A stretch of DNA of 64,000 nt from Drosophila persimilis. Its lineage: Eukaryota; Arthropoda; Insecta; Diptera; Drosophilidae. Positions 1 to 11,863 of this stretch are shown piece by piece. The DNA is taken from contig NW_020825288.1 in NCBI RefSeq assembly GCF_003286085.1, positions 22,382,001-22,446,000 on the forward strand, given 5' to 3'. Under the pieces are notes generated by a model that saw only the letters and a list, made by a program, of their open reading frames with translations, was not told where the DNA came from and did no database searches. Position numbers and translations under genes: made by a program. Position 1 is the first letter of the stretch; each line of letters starts with the position of its first letter.

Positions 1-1631
1 AAGAAGCATTTTCTCAAGTGCCACTTCAAGGCATTGCATCCTGCGAACATAAGCAGGATGCGTCGAGGATGAGGATGAGGATGAGGCTCGCTGCTGACTC
101 AGCCATATACTTATGTAGGACCCTTTGTGGCGGCTGCTCCTTGTCGCTGTTTTGTTATACGTAAACAATGACGCAGGCTAAACGAATTTGTTACATCAGT
201 TAGGGCTCAAACAAAATCGTTGACATCATAATTGAAGAATAATTTTGAAAAGGAAAAGTCTGCTTTACTTGAAAAACAGTTTCTTGAAAGTAGTTTCTTG
301 AGAGTTCCATCAATTGGGGAAAACTTTTCTGAGGCAAACTTTTTTTTGGGAATGCAGAAATATTATTTAGATATTTCCCATAAATAATGTACATAAGTAT
401 TTCTATCCAAAAATGTATCTCTCCTTCAACATTAACATTCTGTTAAGATTCTGTTAGGGATTCTATCCTATCCGTTATCCCTTATCCGTTATGGAGTCTA
501 ATGAAAAGTGTTTAGCTCTTTTGTTCTATAATTTATCCTGTTTTAAGTCCAGGCAAGCTTTTCCCAACCCGAAGCTTTGAAAAGCTTTCAAAACTAGCTA
601 GGTTCAGGACCAAACGATATTATCGAAACTTTAGGAAGCTTTCGGTGGACAGTAAAAGGTTTATGTCTGAGCTTTTATGAACTTTCAAAGGTGAAATCCA
701 TCTGCTCAGCATCCGTTGTAACGAAATTTCATTTTTGAATATTTTTTGAGATTGCTATCCATTGGACTTATGGCAGATATTTCAACTTTAAAAGCTAAGT
801 TAAGAAGGACGCTCCAATTCCTCTCAACTCCACTTTTTGAAACTTTTCACTCATAATTTTTTCATAAGATGTTTCTAGTCAACTTTCAGCGCAACTTTCA
901 GTGCTCTTCCTTTCAATTTGTGCAATATCCTGTTCTGTGAATTTACCTGAGCCAGAAAGAGAGATAAACAGAGGAAGAGAGTCAGGAGCATTTCCGGCCT
1001 GGCGGAGGAGTCCTTTAGTGGTCCTGAAGTGGGGTGGCCACTTGTCTGCGATGTCTGGTGTGTCTAACAGCAACCTCTCAAGTGGCATCTGCATTCCACT
1101 CCCCCCCCACGCCCCTGACTGACGATTTGGTATGCAAATGGGCAAGCTTCTGGTCGGTATGACTCCTGGCTAAATGTCCTTGCCACATACTTGTTGAAGG
1201 ATGCTAGGATGTTGGTTTTGCATTTCAGTAATTTGAGACAGTTTTACAGTGCCTTGCCTTTTGCCTTGCCCAGCTTTTGTCACACCTTTTAATTAACAAA
1301 ATTACACCAAAAGCGGGCACAACTTTTAGCCAGCAACATGTCCATTCGGAGCTGAAGGACCTGCAGGCGAAGGATGTGTGTCCTGTCCTACCCTGTCCTG
1401 TCTCGTACATGTTCCTGGCAGTTGCTCATTTCAATGCCGTCATTCGTGTGGTGCTCGCCTGGTTCTCATTTCCGAGTCGGTTGACTTGAAAGCATTTATG
1501 TACATGACTGCTGCATTTTCTCACCCACACAGACCCCCCCAGTCTATCCTTCTTCATCGTTACTGTACCCCATCCTTCCTCAGCTACCTACTTGCCACTC
1601 CCCCTTTCCTGTCCAGTGGTGTGCCGTATTT

Positions 1632-1650
1632 CTGTGTGTGTGTGTGTGTT
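1632..1650. repeat. (TG)n microsatellite
   Basis: An uninterrupted run of TG dinucleotides followed directly by a T tract. Confidence 0.9.
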
Positions 1651-2079
1651 TTTTTTTAATGCACTTTCGAGCTCTTAATAAGCTCACAAAAGCACCGACA
1701 ATTTGCATATGCCGGAGGATGGGTGGATTGCTTGAGGGATTGCACGGGGTTGCGACGGGGTTGCAGGGGGTTGGATTGGGTTGGGCAGGGAGGGTAACTG
1801 GAGCCGGCGGACACACCACTTACCTTAACCCTTGAGTTTTTCCAAGCATTTACATGCACCAGCCACCTCTTAATCTGTTCGTGAAGCGTATCCTGCTCTT
1901 CCCATTCACATCCTCCTCTGCCATTTGCGTCATGTCTCTGCATTTTGTTGTCGTCCTTTGGGTAGGTTCGTGACTGTGTGTCTGCGTGTTTGTGCGAGTA
2001 TTCATGTGATTGTGACTATGTATGTGCCGCGTTTACCTTTTCATCATATTTAAAGTGCATAAGTGCAAGTGCGTTTAGT

Positions 2080-2098
2080 TCTCTCTCTCTCTCTCTCT
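2080..2098. repeat. (CT)n microsatellite
   Basis: Uninterrupted CT dinucleotide run. On the other strand it reads GAGA, the kind of site bound by GAGA factor, but no promoter elements are visible beside it. Confidence 0.9.
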
Positions 2099-3288
2099 GT
2101 CACTCTCAAACAGTCACACTATCGCTCTCTTTCACTCTTTCCGTGCCGGCAAACTTTTGCTCGACAATTTTTTTAGGTCAACGTAATTTCCGCACTTTTT
2201 ATCATCATCTTCCGCTGTTTTTCTACCTTTTTTTACCCCGATATACGAAGTTGGTTCCTGTCCCTGCAAGTCCTTTTTGAAGGCAGTTAATCATTAAAAG
2301 GCTTAGTTCAAGGCCCTCAAAATAAAGGTCATTTGGGCATAATATACCCATATGGTAGGGGATTTTAAAAGAATCGAGTTTTTTGTTGCTGAAGATGGAA
2401 TAAATTATTTTGCTTTATTGAGAGAAAAGAGAATCTAGGATTTATAGCATTTATTTTACATGGAATTCATTCGTTAAAATATATTAAACAATATAAATAT
2501 ATTCGTTAAAATATAATCTCAGCCTACAAAATGAGTGAAATTTGTCTGAAACAGACTCCCAAAGTTGCAGTATTGTTTACGCCCAAAAAAGGATACCGGA
2601 TACATAAAATTAGATGCTTAAGAGCATAATCTTATGTCTATATTTGAACTGTTGCAATGAACAATATTAGGGCATTCCATGAAATAAGAATTCGAATGAA
2701 TATTCATTCGTTTTTATGGTAATTTGATATACAATTTGTACCTTGTTTTTAAGACATCTTGTTCTCCTTGTTTACCAGGGTGATAGTTCAGGAGTAATCT
2801 TCATGCTTACAAAAAGTTTCCTTATGATAGAATAATATGTTTCAAAAATCATTTTTGTAAAATTATTCTCACAGATTCTTCTTTGAGAAAATAAATAAAT
2901 GCAACATAGGATTTCATAGAGATTTTTATAAGATTAACAACTTTGGAATATGTATATTTATCATAATCATATCATTATTTATTCCATCGTACGCCGGAAG
3001 CCTTTCATCAGATAAGGAATACCCATTTACATCCGGTCCTCAAAGAGTATAGGATAATATTATTTAATGTGCGAGTTTATCCTTTTGTAACAAGCAATAA
3101 TTTGACCCCTCCACAAAAGGGAAATCTCCCGTTTGTGTACTTGCAACTCTTTGGTTACTTTCATCTGCCACATTTCTGTTTCCACGGCAACGAGCACTTC
3201 AATCTCTGGTCCTCTGTTCCTTTCCTCTTCCTCTGGTGCATATTAAATTGCATCATCCCTTAGTACATCATCTCCCACCCCACAAGTA

Positions 3289-3310
3289 CACACACACACA
3301 CACACACACA
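3289..3310. repeat. (CA)n microsatellite
   Basis: Eleven CA dinucleotides in a row in non-coding DNA. Confidence 0.9.
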
Positions 3311-4450
3311 GTCATGTGTGTCACTCATCCTCTTCAGGTGATGTCGTTTGTGGAATCAATTAGGGCTACCTCAAGCACGGCAAAGCTTTGTCAGTTTAAT
3401 AAGCACAACAAACGCTTAACCAATTTCGAAGTATTTAACGAAGCACGGAGATACAGGATACAGATACAGATACGGTGACACATGCAGATACACTCACACA
3501 GAGACAGAGAGCCGAGCCGCACACCAACGCCCAAAATGCTTAGATCTCCCAAATGCTGACAGACAGGCGGCAACAGCCTGTGCAGGCGAGCAGCATTAGC
3601 ATTAGAGGCCGGCAGGCCCAATCTCCAAATTCCTCTCGCCATCTCTCCACCACCCATTCCCACCCTCCCTGACATCTCTCCGATTTCCCTAGCAGCCCGT
3701 CTAACCATCTCATCTCCCTTTGTAGGCTGAGCCATTATCCTCATCAAAATGCATATAAACTGTGCTGGCGAGTTGGGGAGCAAGAGCAACCCTTAGAAGG
3801 GGGATTCCCTGCTGCATCTAAATCTCTTTTTTCAGCTGCTCTCAATCTACCAATTCATCTTTCTGTGTGTTTTGCTTTTGTTGTTGCCCTTAATCTTTGT
3901 CATCTTTTCCAATCTTTTTTATTCCCATTTCGGTCCAGGTCCATCCTCGCTGTCCTCACGCCCTTTTAGTGCGGCCCGAATTATATTTAGGGGTTGATGA
4001 TGTTGAGAAGATGTTCTTCCGATGATACGGGCTGCATCTACCAGGATTTATCCGGCATTTTAGGGCTGGCAACAGTATTTTTTTGGCAAGCATATAATGC
4101 GCCACGCCACCTTTCGCTCAGCATCCCATCCCATCCCCCTTCCTTTCCCTTTCCCTTCACAGCCCTTGCTCTTGTACATATACTCTCGTACGCGTACACC
4201 CACGAAGGCAGGACAAATCAGGGAGTGGTCGAGCCTTTCCGATGGGGTTTTACTTCCACCTCGAACGAACCTTTCTTCCCAATGGATCCTTGCCATAAGA
4301 ATTTGATTTGTCTTGATCGCTGGCTTAACTTTTCCACATAATTACTGAGATTTTAATGTATGTTCACAGTTTTTCCTTGATTTTTCCTGTCCTGAAAGTT
4401 TCGTGTTTCATTTCAAAATGTTTCATCCAGCTTTTGTCTACACACGGATT

Positions 4451-4720
4451 CTCTCTCTCTCTCTCTCTCTTCTCTTTTTGAGAAAACTCTCTCTGCTCTC
4501 TGTATCACTAGCTTGCCATCTCTTTCACTCTCTCTCTGTCTCTCTCCCTCTCTCTTAGCAGACTGCTCTTTCGCTCTCACTGCAGATGCTACAGCATCCT
4601 TATGCCCCTTATCCCTTTTGGCCAGATATCAAACGTGCCTCTCTCTTTCTCATCTCATCTCCTCTCATCTCTCTCGCTCGCGCTCTCTCCGCGTCCGTAT
4701 GTGTGTGTATAGTTTGAGCT
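4451..4720. repeat. CT-rich low-complexity block
   Basis: Begins with ten perfect CT dinucleotides and continues for about 270 bases as imperfect CT/CTC-rich sequence with further short perfect runs. The opposite strand is GA-rich and gives spurious Arg/Glu frames. Confidence 0.85.
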
Positions 4721-5749
4721 TTGAATTAAAAATGGAAAATTGATTTTTCCGGTTGTTCATATACACACACACACACAGATACATACAGCTCTGCCAGCCT
4801 GTGTGTGTGTGTGTGGACTGAAGGATTCCCATCAAGCCGGAAAGAAAGAAAGTCTCTTTCATGCGAGTCTCGCTTAGGGGTTTTCTGTAGCATTTTTCCG
4901 TAGCTTTGTAGCTCTTTGTTGCCAATGGCGCTCAACAATGTTAATGCCCCGACCCAGCAGTAGGCTATAATTAAGTTACAATACTGCTGTGACAGGACAA
5001 TATCAATGGCAAGCGCCCTCTCATCTGCTCCGATCCGACGCCGTATGTAATTCGATATATATGTATCTTCTATATGCATTTCCACATAGATTTGAACAGA
5101 TCTTTGCCACTTTTTCACTTGCTAGAAGACACTGTTTTTTTGTCGGGTTTTGGTTTGGTTTGGTTGTTGTGTGTGGAGAGGGGCTTTGGGTTTTATAGAG
5201 AGGGCTATCCAAAATGTTAGATTTCTTGAGTTGATTTTCGGTCCGTGATCCGTCATGGTGCCGGGAGAAATTGCACGCACGAAAACCCAAAGTTGACTGA
5301 AAGGCAACCCCGGGAAGCGGTCACCATCGTCTCGGTCGGTCGGTCCCTTGGTCCTCGTCGGTTGTCGGCTGTCGGCTGTCGCTTTCGTCATCATCTTTCC
5401 GAGGGTTGCGCGCGCACTCCAATTGCAAAATATATCTCCCCCAATTCTTAGGGATGGTTTTTCTCTCGCCCCATCTCACTCCCTCCCTGGCTATGTATAC
5501 ATCTCTCTCTGTCCCTCTCGCTGCGATTTCGGGTGTTTTGTGTCCCGTTTTGTGGAAATTTTGTAGAGCAGATTTTTGCGCTGTGTATAAGTCGTGCGGC
5601 CTCCAGCTTCGAGGGTGGTTTCCAGTCGGCAGCGTTGCGTTTCGTGTTTCCAGTGCTCAAATCCACCCCCTCGAGAGACACCCTTCCCCTATACAGTATA
5701 GCATGTGGGCATATATGATATATAGACTTTTCCAAGCGACGCGGACAGT

Positions 5750-5786
5750 CGCTTCGCTCTCTCTCTCTCTCTCTTTCTCTCTCTCG
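5750..5786. repeat. (CT)n microsatellite
   Basis: CT run interrupted by one TT. Opposite-strand frames across it are low-complexity Arg/Glu and are not genes. Confidence 0.85.
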
Positions 5787-8224
5787 GAGCTGAATTTATG
5801 CGGCGTGCACTTTGCCCCCAGCCAGTGCAACACCCCAGCACCCACCCCTCGCACCCATAAAAAATCAAATGTAAAAACAATAAAGTTACTCCATATGCTT
5901 TTAGCCAGGTTCGGAGTTCGACTACGGATTCGAGCTCAGTCCTGGCCAGGACCCAGGACCTAGGCCAGCTCATTTTCATTTTGTAGCATTTTCCTCAATG
6001 AAAATGTCAGAGAAAAACAAGTTGAACTTTTTCCCTGCAAGCTCTCTGTTCGCTGCTCTCACTCGCACTCTCTCTCACTGGCGATTCGCTCGCTCTTTGA
6101 ATTGCAGTTTTGTATCTACATAAATTTTATGCAGCTGAAAGAGGTGCCGAGCAGGGCAAAGGGCAAACGACAGGTGAGGAGGAGGCACGGCACAGCACAA
6201 CGCAGCACAGAGGACACACAGAGCGTTGCATGCCTCCAAGGGAGAGAGGCATTTTTGAAGCGCAAATCCATGCAATTTGTTGCTGGAATTTTTCGAGTGT
6301 TTTCCGTTGTTTATGGGTGGATGGGAGGATGGGAGGAGGCGGTGCGCCAGGAGAGGCGGATCCGGCTTAGTGGACACTGCAAATTGTATTGCAATTTGTT
6401 CTGTGGCCTGGGGATTGGATGGGGAACCAGATTGCAGCAGATTGTCATTGAGGCGGATGTGCGGATTAGAAAGTATTTTGTCGTGACAAGCTGTGTAAAA
6501 GAGTCGTAAAGCAGCCTAAAGGAAAGTTGGGGAAAGGAAAGCGCATCCAGGGAATGCGATTGGTGATGTCGAATGCTGAATAAATTATGATGATTGCTTG
6601 GGGCGCAGGAGAAGCTCTCTCTCTCTTCAACTCTGCCCTTAGATTTATTTGTATCCCTTTATAAGGACCACTCTGCAAGGAGGATAGGTGTAAACTATTG
6701 CCATTGATAGTTTCTGTAATAGCTTGGGGAATTGTTTTGCTTTAAGTGAGCAATCTAAATCTTCCTTTTGTGGGTCCAGGTCTTACCATTTTAAATACTT
6801 CTCCAGGTTTTCTAATATCCCCTTCAGGATGTTCAACTTTAGCTCTGGGGATATTTAGCTTGAAACTATTTAAATATTTCACGAATCCACTGAAAAGTAT
6901 TCGCTTTTTCCCCCCTTTAAATCTTTCCTTAATGATATAAAGATATCCCAAACAGCTTTCCCAAGTCCACTCATCATTTCATTATCCGCCTCAAATAATG
7001 TCCAAGCTCAATTATGTCGAAAAATCTGCCTTAAGTCATATCTCTTGACATCTTGCTCCGTGACATATTTCTGAGTTAAACCCAACCAATTTCTCCCAAT
7101 TCGCTGCCTTTAATGGCAATTTTCTGATAGATTTATGGATAATAAACTCAATAAGTGGAACCCCCGAAGGCTCTTTCCTTCGGCTGATACTTCTTTTGAA
7201 ATAATCTATTTCCTTGTGTTCCCTTCCTGAAATATCTTCCTGTCCAGTGTTATATTTTCCCGTTACCTTGTTTGAGGACTAAGTGCGCCATTAGCTCGAG
7301 GGGAGGGAGGCCATAAAAAGATGGATGATGACTCGTGCTGTGAGGGGGTGGCAGTGCCAGTGGCACCTTCCCTGCTGTTTATTTGACGCAATTAAAATAC
7401 AAGGCATTCGTGGTGGGGGTAACGTGGAATGAAGGAGCGTATAATAGTGATGGGGAATGGTAGAGAGGGGACTGTAAGTGCTCCTAATCGAATTACATAA
7501 AGCGGGGTGCCGACTGCTGATGTCATCCAGAACATCATCATTTCCGTTGTTCCCTCCCTCCTAACCAACTAACAGGCAAATCCATCGTATCACAGGTCGT
7601 TTTCCCCCATCCCAGGAATACCTCTATAGCCCCCCCTCGGCCAGGGACACGCCTGACAACGATCCCCACGTTTTGAAAGTCTTCTTGAATATTCCATTTT
7701 TCTGGGTCAGTAGCCATAAAATTGACAGACGTCTTCTAAAATAAAGGCAAAAAAAGTCCTGCAGACGACGGGAAACTCCCATCCTCCCTGCCACCGCCAC
7801 TGCCAGGAGTTCAACAACCGACAAACACACACATACACACGGCATCCCCTCGCCCCTGCTGTGGGGAGTGTGTTTGCTGTTTGCCTTTCAACATCTTCAT
7901 TGAATTATTTTGCAATCTATTTTAATAAATTTCATATCCTTTGGCATTATTTTCCCCTCTGCCAAAAATCAATAACGCACGGCGTCTGCGTTGCCGTCGA
8001 CGTTGGCGTCGCTGCCACGATTTGTTTTTGATTGCACACACGTACACACACATGCAGACAGTCAGGGTATATAGGTAAAAGGAAAGGCATTTATATTCCC
8101 TCTTCGAGTTGCGTACTCCGCGTTCTGTTCTCTATTTTGTGTTGCGTTCACACATAACAAGATATTATTACAAAAAATTACGCCTCACCTTACATAAAAA
8201 CACCTTGCACACACCCACACACTT

Positions 8225-8960
8225 CCAAGCCGGAGAGTGGTTGAAACTGCCAGAAAGCAGGTTGTAGGGTCCACCATCCAGTCTCGGAGGGCGATCAAAT
8301 ATCTGGGAGTCCTTATTGACACTCGCCAGACCTTTAGGGAACACGTCCACAGGGTACGTCCACAGGAAGGCTATCGGGAACGCGGGACCACTCTCCAGGA
8401 TGCTTCTGGGCACCAGTATCCGAAGCTGCTGACGAGTGTAGTAACGTCGCAGATGCTGTACACCGCACAAGTTATGGCGGAAGCCGCAACTGTGAGGAGC
8501 TACATACGAGGAATTGAGGTAACATACCGATTAAACGCCGTCAGGATATCGTGCACGTTCCGGACGTCCTAGGACGCCTCCAGAAGGAAGTGCCGGAAGT
8601 ATGGATGACCCGATGGAATAGCTCGGCCAGTGGGCGTTGGACGCACATCCTCATCCCGCGCATAGCAAGCTGGGTCGAAAGGAAGCACGGCCAGGTATAT
8701 TTTTACTGGATGTTTCCGCATCCCCAAGTGTGGCACAGGCATAGTGGAGAACGTGCAACATGTCCTCCTCGAGTTCTTAGGACTACCGCCGCCTGCTGGC
8801 CAAGCGCGCAAGCTCGTGATGCAGCTTTTCGCCGCTACAAGGCGCCACTGTATTGGTACCTGGTACGGCCACACCGCTCACACAGCAGTGGCGCTTTTCT
8901 GGTATATTTTCGAAAAGTTTCGCAGCATTTCGAAAGCAACGTTAAAATAAACAAGAACAT
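8225..8960 (+). mobile_element. Degenerate non-LTR retrotransposon (LINE), end of ORF2
   Basis: Three reading frames in succession carry the late reverse-transcriptase and C-terminal signature of R1/LOA-type LINEs. Around 8270-8340 there is AIKYLGVLID followed by an F-REHV motif. Around 8430-8540 there are matches to the family's SSVV-SQ-LY-A-VMAEA and YRRGIE-VYRL patterns. After a frame change, 8640-8700 gives GRWTHILIPRI and WVERKHG, and 8735-8790 in a third frame gives a GIVENVQHVLLE-like motif that precedes the zinc-knuckle region. No single frame is open across these motifs, so the element is 5'-truncated and dead. No target-site duplication or poly-A tail could be fixed by eye. Clade assignment (R1 or LOA) is from motif memory only. 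Confidence 0.8.
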
Positions 8961-9009
8961 GATTTAACTGGATGGGTGGGGGAGGTGGCTAACTGAACTG
9001 CTGTTCGGC

Positions 9010-9670
9010 TCATACCAACAACGAAAAAAATAGTCTTAATTTTGAATGGGCTATAAAAAAGGAAGTGGCATCAGCGGCCATAGCGGCGGGGAATAGTGGC
9101 ATGCACAAGGACTGCATATCGCCTCGTGGCGCAGTAACGTCCAAAAGAAATGCAAATAGGTGGATAAGCTTACAGATATCTTTGGGTATCCGTTTACCAA
9201 CACTTTGGTGTCGATCGACATCCACACAAAATCCAGCTCCTGAAAACGAATGAAACGAGGGGTTTCTTCTTGTGGTCTTTCCCTTGTTCCTTCCTGTATG
9301 GTGGTCTACTTTTGTGGCTTCCTTCCTGGCGTGTACTTGAATTAAGAGGTCAATGAAAACAGGTTCACTTTTAATATGATATGTCCTGTCGCGGACTAGG
9401 CGTTTTATTTGAAATTTTGTTGCTCTTTACAGTTGCCCAGTATAATCATACGGTCGCAGCACAATTCTATCCAATGATCTCTGATAATAGGATTATAAAT
9501 ACGACTTCGAAGCGGATCTGAACCCCTCCGTATACGAAGCCATTTTCCTCTACTTTTTGGTGTTTTTTTCATCATCTGTGGGAATGGGATGATGGGTTAG
9601 TGCGATTTCTGATCGGCTTGGATCTTTAGCGCTTCCTTGCAACCATCTACCTATTCTATGAATTCTATTA
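9010..9670. other. Spacer between the LINE remnant and the small membrane-protein gene
   Basis: No frame here carries a domain. The half next to 9674 would be the 3' UTR and downstream flank of the minus-strand gene. A clear poly-A signal on that strand was not identified. Confidence 0.4.
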
Positions 9671-9673
9671 GTT

Positions 9674-10549
9674 CTAAATGGCTCCCGAGTATACGGCACC
9701 GGCTGCGGCCACGCCGAGGGCAGCACCGGTAAGAATGACATGGGTTGCTATCTTCTTGCCACTAGTGCCCCCACCACTACCTTTGTCGGCCTTTTCGTCT
9801 TCGTCTGGAAAAGCAAAGAAACATTTGTACTCATTAATTTTGGCCCATCTACGGAGACTACATGAACGTTTTCAACGCCTCCCCCGAACGTCGGCAAATT
9901 GCGCCGTGGCGCTGGTCAATGAATGGGTGAAGAGAGGTGCAAGGAAGCGCTGAAAATCCATTCATTCTTGGACTGGATTGGATCTATGGAGAACTTACTC
10001 GAAGGACCATCCGTATTTCCCTGCAGGGCCTCAATCAGTCCAGGTGGAGTCTCATATTTCTGATTGAATGTCAAGAACTGCAGAGAACATTATGGTCTAG
10101 AGTCCAGTGGGCGATTACGATTGTGTGGGGCTGCCTCCACTTACCTTGCGATTGGGCGCGGGATACCCTTTGCGGGTCTCCACAAACATGCAATTTCCCG
10201 AGTGCTTGGTCCACCACACATCATCCCGGGTAACGGCTATGCGAATCCAGGACAGTACTTCCAGGGTAAATCCAACCAATGTGATCACTACAATGGGTAC
10301 TGCCTGTGGGATAAAATATGATAGTGTATGATATTACACGAACGGATAGTTTCGGTGTTCCATATACCCTTGTTCTCTATAAAGAGTAATTTTATTATCA
10401 TAAATTATCTAAAATTAGGTGAAAATTTTCATACATCTCAAGTGGCATTTTCAACATCGTTTTGTACTCACTTACGAGTTGCCACTTGACCCCACGCAGC
10501 CACTCATACCCAATAAAGTAAGCGTATATACCCTAATGCGACGTAACAT
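9674..10549 (-). CDS. Small two-span membrane protein gene, unrecognised, with apparent N-terminal frameshift
   Basis: A spliced minus-strand gene. Exons read: 10549-10476 (start codon at 10549), 10303-10145, 10077-9999 and 9804-9674 (stop TAG at 9676-9674). Donors are GTAAGT or GTAAGTGG-like, acceptors end in CAG, and the phases 0, 0 and 1 join correctly through the last three exons. The protein has a hydrophobic segment at the start of exon 2 (PIVVITLVGFTLEVL), a central soluble part with DDVWWTKHSG and GYPAPNRK, an acidic and Gly-rich linker, and a C-terminal hydrophobic helix (VILTGAALGVAAAGAV). Predicted length is about 146 residues. In the first exon, the frame from the ATG (MLRRIRVY) and the frame that feeds exon 2 (YFIGYEWLRGVKWQL) differ by two bases at a TATATA run near 10525-10530. 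Either the assembly has a 2-bp insertion, the allele is broken, or an unseen upstream exon supplies the start. I do not recognise the family. It is divergent from msi. Confidence 0.6.
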
Positions 10550-11499
10550 ATTAAACTAATTTTAACATATCGATTTGATCGGTCAACATCTAGACGTTTT
10601 ACAACAACAAATAATCTAATAGGAAACAATAGTGTCGAATTTCTCCCCAGAATATTTATCTATATTTAACGCGATCCCAACGCTGGATAACAGTGAAAAC
10701 GAAAAGAGAAGAAGAAAGTCAGAGACTAGATTGCATTCACTTACTCATTCAAAAAATTCCACTTTGGCGCGCAGATCTAGCGTTAGTATCAGATTGTTGA
10801 GATTTTCCCTTCCTTTTTTCTGACCTATTTGTTTAAACACTATTGTAGACAGAATCCATTAAAAGAGACCAATCTAACCAATCTTATAAAAAATGTAATT
10901 ATCAATCGGATATGGGGTAAAGGTTTTAGCTAGCTAGTAATATTGAACCGAAAATCAAAATAAAGGAATATGACTTTCGATCGTGAACAGAGAACAATTA
11001 ACCCGTTGTCTTCCTATTATTAAAATATTAAAATACTCATGGGGGGCTACATGGGTTAAATTCGTTTGCCGATTCACGCAACAAATATGAAATATTCAGC
11101 CACATTAAAATACCCTTAAAAATCGGTAAGGCAAAACTTGCCTTACAGGAATAGATACAATAAACTTGTTCTAAGAAAGAGAATTAGTAAATTGAGGGCC
11201 ATTTATTGAAAGGCAACTAGACAAATAGGGTATAGAAACTTCGATATTCAACAATAATAAACCTGTTTGCAAGCAACATGAGTACAACTTCCCAGCAACA
11301 TGGAAGCATAGCAACATTTGTGACGTCGCCGGCGTGACGTATATAGAAGGCCAATTCTTGAAAACCGCCAATTTTCAAAACGGCCGCGGAAAAGGAAACA
11401 ACAGAAAGAGTGTCCAATTTTTTTCAAATTTATTATTACCAAAGAATATTTTTATATATCGAATCAAATATAATATTAAATAGTCAAACAACCCTACGG

Positions 11500-11863
11500 C
11501 GCAGTCGCAACCGAAGGACAACAGTGAAAACAGAGAACAGAGAAAACGAAAGTCAGAGAAAAGAAATAAATTTTCAAGTGTCGTGCTGAGTGGACATTTC
11601 GTTACCGTTGTTTTAGTTCTATTTATTAACATTCTATTCGCATTAATTCGTGTTCTTGTTGAAGTCGAAAAAACAAAAAAAACCAACTCCTAGCAGGCAT
11701 TGCCATTGGCAACAGACAGAGGAAGGAAAACGCATAGAAAAACGTAGTCAAGTTAGCGCTAGAAACCACACAAACAACTCGAGGGCTAAAGTCCTCTTTC
11801 GCGAAAAATCGTATATCCCGTCGTTGAACCGCAACAGCCTTCAAGATTCAGCTGAAGCAGGAA
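11500..11863 (+). promoter_or_regulatory. Probable msi 5' leader
   Basis: AT/A-rich leader-like DNA runs directly into the msi start. It contains a purine-rich stretch (11520-11570) that also occurs in similar form at 10690-10735. No TATA box or clean initiator could be assigned, so the transcription start is not fixed. Confidence 0.35.

Larger units (their letters stand above)
1..8165. other. Gene-free spacer rich in microsatellites
   Basis: I see no supportable gene here. The open frames are short, overlap on both strands and are mostly translated simple repeats (runs of Ser/Leu from CT tracts, His/Thr from CA tracts). None has a recognisable domain or a coherent chain of splice sites. The stretch is a mosaic of unique AT-rich DNA with CT, GT and CA tracts. 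It may hold upstream control DNA or an unrecognised non-coding transcript, but nothing in the sequence proves either. Confidence 0.6.

Noticed and set aside
3391-3789. 132-codon minus-strand frame
   Set aside because: No domain, no splice support, and base composition like the surrounding spacer.
5406-5963. 185-codon plus-strand frame
   Set aside because: Runs through CT repeats (Ser/Leu run), lacks a domain and overlaps opposite-strand frames of similar quality.
6102-6509. 135-codon plus-strand frame
   Set aside because: No recognisable motif and no promoter or splice context.
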